A stretch of 64,000 nucleotides of DNA, from the NCBI RefSeq assembly GCF_040149665.1, contig NZ_JBEFLP010000004.1, positions 62,001 to 126,000 of the forward strand. Direction: 5' to 3'. This document shows, piece after piece, positions 60,822 through 64,000 of this stretch. Both the position numbers and the translations under genes were made by a program. The DNA comes from Sulfitobacter sp. HNIBRBA3233 (GTDB lineage Bacteria > Pseudomonadota > Alphaproteobacteria > Rhodobacterales > Rhodobacteraceae). Position 1 is the stretch's first letter. Every line of letters begins with the position of its first letter. A model generated the notes under the pieces. The model saw only the letters and a list, made by a program, of their open reading frames with translations. It did no database searches and was not told the origin of the DNA.

Positions 60822-61909
60822 CCCTCGGCCTCCTGCGGCAGGCGCAGGGGAACATAGGCCTTGCCCGTTTCCTTGGCGCGGACCAGCCCGCGGCGTGGCT
60901 TGCCGATCCATGCCTCGGTGATTTCGGTGACAATGCGCTTGAGCGGAACCTCGACCCGCCAGACCATCGACAAGAGCCGCGCCTCGGTATCGAACAGCAG
61001 CGTGTCGGGATAAACCGTGTCGTCGAAGACAGTCTCCCACTCCCGGAAAAGCCGGACGGGAAGCGCCGTGTCAGGCAGGCGGAACGCCTCGCGGCCCGAA
61101 GGCGTCAGGTTCAGCAGCACGACGTCCTGCGGGCGCTTGGGTTTTTCAATCTGCTGGTCCACACCAACCTGCTGATAGTATCTTTCGTCGAAGTCGGCGG
61201 GCAGGAAGGGAAACACTTCGTCCTGCCATTTCTGGTCGTAGGTGCCGCCGTGGCGCAGCCGATCGGGGAAGCCGCGCCAGACCGGCCCCAGCGCCATGGG
61301 TTTGTATTCCTCGTAGGGAGATGTGACCGGCTGCCCCACCTCTTCGGTCAGCGGCAACGGCTGGCCCGACAGCTTGGATTGGTTGCGAAAGCTGGCAAAG
61401 CCGCGCCCGTGCGGGTTGGGGTAGTACGCGGGCGGCGTGGCATCATCGGGATCGAGCCTGTCCACACCGCCGAAGGCGGTATCGTACCCGAAGGCCTGCC
61501 GCGTGAAAGGATAGGGATCGGTCGCGGCGATCGACGGGCCCAGCACGCGCCATTCGCGGTGGCCGACCACGTGAAAGCTTTTCTGCCATCCGCCGACACG
61601 CAAGCCCACCTGGACCCGTTCGGCACGACGACCGCCGGGCGCATAGGCCGCGCCCTGAACGACGATATCACACTTGGGCTTGCGAAAGGCGAAATCGGTT
61701 TCCCACCGCGTCGCGGAAAATCCCGGCGCGCCGGTGTGCTCATCCGCGTAGACCAGCGGCACGTGCTCCGCCGCCGGTTGCATCGGTGCGCCGCTGTGAT
61801 CGGGGAAGCCAAAGCTGCCCTTGATGACCAGAACGAAATGCTCGCGCCCCGCGACATCCATGCCCACCGTATGCTGGTGAAGATAGCCGGGGCGGTTGAA
61901 GACCTTCAT
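60818..61909 (-). CDS. DUF2169-domain T6SS adaptor
   Basis: A 363-residue DUF2169 protein, the adaptor/chaperone class that helps load PAAR-like effectors onto VgrG. It begins MKVFNRPGYLHQHTVGMDVAGREHFVLVIKGSF, and contains ATRWETDFAFRKPKCDIVVQGAAYAPGG and AFGYDTAFGGVDRLDPD, all typical. FASFRNQSKLSGQPLPLTEEV and the C-terminal LLSMVWRVEVPL lie further on. It sits between clpV (9 bases upstream) and the ketoacyl-synthase-like gene, upstream of its presumed cargo, the DUF4150 nuclease. Confidence 0.9.
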   Translation of the reverse strand: MKVFNRPGYLHQHTVGMDVAGREHFVLVIKGSFGFPDHSGAPMQPAAEHVPLVYADEHTGAPGFSATRWETDFAFRKPKCDIVVQGAAYAPGGRRAERVQVGLRVGGWQKSFHVVGHREWRVLGPSIAATDPYPFTRQAFGYDTAFGGVDRLDPDDATPPAYYPNPHGRGFASFRNQSKLSGQPLPLTEEVGQPVTSPYEEYKPMALGPVWRGFPDRLRHGGTYDQKWQDEVFPFLPADFDERYYQQVGVDQQIEKPKRPQDVVLLNLTPSGREAFRLPDTALPVRLFREWETVFDDTVYPDTLLFDTEARLLSMVWRVEVPLKRIVTEITEAWIGKPRRGLVRAKETGKAYVPLRLPQEAEG

Positions 61910-61918
61910 GGCCGCGCC

Positions 61919-64000
61919 TCACTCGAAATCGTAGGCAAAGCCGTCCGCACCGCCCGACACCGTGACCTTGTGCAGATCGCGGCCTTCCAGCCGGTAGTTC
62001 AGGATGCGGCGGCTGAGTTCGGGCATCAGCGTGTTGGTCAGGATCGCGTCGATCATGCGGCCCCCGCTTTCGATCTCGGTGCAGCGGTCCTTGATGACCT
62101 GCAGCGCAGAGGGATCCACCACCAACTCGGCGCCATACCCTTCGCCCAGCCGTTTCGACAGGCTGCGCAGCTTGTGACCGGTGATCGCCTCGATCATCGC
62201 GTCGTTGAGCGGGTAGTAGGGGATGGTCACGACCCGGCCCAGCAGGGCAGCGGGAAAGACGTTCAGCAATGGCGCACGCAGCGCCCTGTTCAACTCCTCG
62301 GCGTCGGCGGCGACCTTGCCGTCCTCGGTCATCGCCATGATCTCTTCCGAGCCGACGTTCGAGGTGAGCAGAATGAGCGTATTCTTGAAATCGATCCTGC
62401 GGCCTTCGCTGTCGTCCATCATCCCCTTGTCGAAAACCTGAAAGAAGATCTCGTGCACGTCCGAATGCGCCTTTTCGACCTCGTCGAGAAGGACAACGGA
62501 ATAGGGGCGGCGGCGCACCGCTTCGGTCAGGATACCGCCCTTGCCATAGCCCACGTATCCGGGCGGTGCGCCTTTCAGGGTCGAGACGGTGTGCGCCTCC
62601 TGAAACTCGCTCATGTTGATCGAGATCAGGTTGTCCTCGCCTCCGTACATCAGTTCAGCCAGCGCCAGCGCGGTCTCGGTCTTGCCGACACCGGACGGGC
62701 CGCAGAGCATGAAAACGCCCACCGGTTTCTCCGGGGGCTTCAGCCCCGCGGCGGATGTCTGGATGCGGTTGGCGATCATCTCCATCGCGTGATCCTGCCC
62801 GACCACCCGTTCGGCCAGCGTCGCCGCAAGGCTCAGCGCACGTTCGGTCTGGCTCGAAAGCATGCGGCCCATCGGGATGCCGGTCCAGTCCTGCACGACA
62901 GAGCCGACGGCCAGCCTGTCCACCGACGGCAGGATCAGTGGCGTCTCGCCCTGGGCCTCTGTGAGGTCGGCCATCCGCGCCTTGAGCCTTGCCAGCGTTT
63001 GCTCGCGGTCGAACGGTTCGGCGCGATCTTCGGCATCCGCATCCGCATCCGCTTCCAGCGTGGCATCGGGGGCACCTTCGGCCTCGGCCATTTCTTCCAT
63101 CATGTCGGCATCCGCATCGCCCAGATCGCCGGTATCGTCCACGGCGGCGCCCAGCCCGCGCAACTGCGCACGCAGATCGAGGATCTCGGTGACGATCTCG
63201 CGCTCGGCTTCCCAGCGGACGTTGGCGGCATCGAAGACCTGCTGCGCGTCGGCCAGATTGGCCTCGACCGCTTCCTTGCGGTCGGCCACGTCGATGCCGA
63301 TGGCTTCCTCGCGCTCGATGATGCCCGCCTCGATCTCCAGCGCGTCGAGCCTGCGCTGCGCGTCCTCGACTTCGGCGGGCGTGGCGTGCTGGCTGACTGC
63401 AACACGCGCGCAGGCGGTGTCGAGCAGGCTGATCGCCTTGTCAGGCAACTGGCGACTGGGAATATAGCGGTGCGACAGCTTGACGGCGGCCTCGATCGCC
63501 TCGTCCAGAAGTTCGACCTGGTGGTGTTTTTCCAGAACCCCCGCGATGCCGCGGCACATCAGGATCGCCTTGGCCTCGTCGGGTTCGTCGACCTTGACCA
63601 CCTGAAAGCGGCGCGTCAGGGCCGGATCGGGTTCGATATGCTGCTTGTACTCGGCCCAGGTGGTCGCCGCGACAGTGCGCAGCTCGCCCCGCGCAAGTGC
63701 GGGCTTCAGCAGGTTGGCAGCATCGCCCGTGCCCGCCGACCCACCCGCGCCGATGAGGGTATGCGCCTCGTCGATGAAAAGGATGATCGGCGTGTCGCTG
63801 GACTGCACTTCTTCGATGACCGACTTCAACCGCTTTTCAAACTCGCCCTTGACGCTGGCCCCTGCCTGCATCAGCCCGATGTCGAGCATGTGCAGATCGA
63901 CATTGCGCAACTGCGGCGGCACGTCGCCCTTTGCCAGACGCTGTGCGAACCCTTCGACAACGGCGGTCTTGCCCACCCCTGCCTCGCCGGTCAGAATCGG
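61919..64000 (-). CDS. clpV: T6SS sheath-recycling ATPase ClpV (TssH), N-terminus beyond window
   Basis: A Clp/Hsp100 AAA+ ATPase that disassembles contracted TssB/TssC sheaths. Only about 694 C-terminal residues are present. The first Walker A, LTGEAGVGKT, lies at the window edge, followed by Walker B ILFIDEAHTLIGAGG. The coiled-coil middle region carries an acidic insert rich in Asp/Glu/Ala (about 63000-63130). The second ATPase domain has FMLCGPSGVGKTETALALAE, then FQEAHTVSTLKGAPPGYVGYGKGG and SVVLLDEVEKAH. GPPGYVGYG is the ClpB/ClpV pore loop. The N-terminal domain that selects TssC is outside the window. Confidence 0.96.
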   Translation of the reverse strand, partial: PILTGEAGVGKTAVVEGFAQRLAKGDVPPQLRNVDLHMLDIGLMQAGASVKGEFEKRLKSVIEEVQSSDTPIILFIDEAHTLIGAGGSAGTGDAANLLKPALARGELRTVAATTWAEYKQHIEPDPALTRRFQVVKVDEPDEAKAILMCRGIAGVLEKHHQVELLDEAIEAAVKLSHRYIPSRQLPDKAISLLDTACARVAVSQHATPAEVEDAQRRLDALEIEAGIIEREEAIGIDVADRKEAVEANLADAQQVFDAANVRWEAEREIVTEILDLRAQLRGLGAAVDDTGDLGDADADMMEEMAEAEGAPDATLEADADADAEDRAEPFDREQTLARLKARMADLTEAQGETPLILPSVDRLAVGSVVQDWTGIPMGRMLSSQTERALSLAATLAERVVGQDHAMEMIANRIQTSAAGLKPPEKPVGVFMLCGPSGVGKTETALALAELMYGGEDNLISINMSEFQEAHTVSTLKGAPPGYVGYGKGGILTEAVRRRPYSVVLLDEVEKAHSDVHEIFFQVFDKGMMDDSEGRRIDFKNTLILLTSNVGSEEIMAMTEDGKVAADAEELNRALRAPLLNVFPAALLGRVVTIPYYPLNDAMIEAITGHKLRSLSKRLGEGYGAELVVDPSALQVIKDRCTEIESGGRMIDAILTNTLMPELSRRILNYRLEGRDLHKVTVSGGADGFAYDFE

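Noticed and set aside
29902..64000. The T6SS island as a prophage or phage-tail-like particle
   Set aside because: It has the full tssA-M set with TssJ, TssL and TssM membrane proteins and ClpV, and no phage structural, integrase or lysis genes.

Overview
The window is GC-rich, densely packed DNA from an alphaproteobacterium, most likely a marine Rhodobacterales (Roseobacter-group) organism. The evidence is the gene set: an alphaproteobacterial RpoH, a DUF1467 gene beside methylmalonyl-CoA epimerase, a rsmI/LpoA-like/yraN/gshB neighbourhood, a BciA-type vinyl reductase and many 4-base start/stop overlaps. No rRNA, tRNA, CRISPR array, insertion sequence or phage gene was seen.

Positions 1-30,000 are chromosomal housekeeping genes in short operons. 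On the left are dut-coaBC, chaN and rpoH (minus strand), then cobU with a histidine phosphatase (plus). A GST and the ComM-type ATPase follow. Next come an esterase, gshB, yraN and rsmI (minus), with an LpoA-like lipoprotein and glnD running the other way. The middle holds an MFS transporter, bciA, murJ, a rhomboid-fold protein without catalytic residues, trpS, a fasciclin protein and an HDAC-like/nitroreductase/EI24 operon. The right part holds DUF1467-mce, a response regulator, a GNAT enzyme, a hemerythrin protein, aspS and gap. The gap promoter has a perfect LacI-type palindrome between its -35 and -10 boxes.

Positions 29,900-64,000 hold one large type VI secretion (T6SS) island. A plus-strand block encodes a PP2C phosphatase, a membrane-anchored M15 peptidoglycan peptidase, a protein that looks like a TssL-TssM chimera, and VgrG with 22 exact octapeptide repeats. 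A long minus-strand operon encodes TssA, B, C, Hcp, E, F, G, TagH (FHA), J, K, L (with OmpA domain), M and TagF. Upstream of tssA, on the same strand, is a Tol/Ton-like set: a secreted protein, ExbB, two ExbD and a TonB-like protein ending in DUF4384. The right end carries the VgrG/PAAR loading genes (DUF6484, a short TIGR02270-like protein, DUF2169, a ketoacyl-synthase-like protein), a DUF4150-GHH nuclease effector with a candidate immunity protein, and ClpV, which runs off the window.

The genes suggest a complete, antibacterial T6SS whose membrane complex may be modified in two ways. A second TssL/TssM-like subunit lacks the NTPase, and a proton-motive-force motor module is built into the cluster. 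An FHA protein and a PP2C phosphatase suggest control by threonine phosphorylation, but no kinase gene lies in the window. Function assignments come from reading motifs and context; no database search was run.
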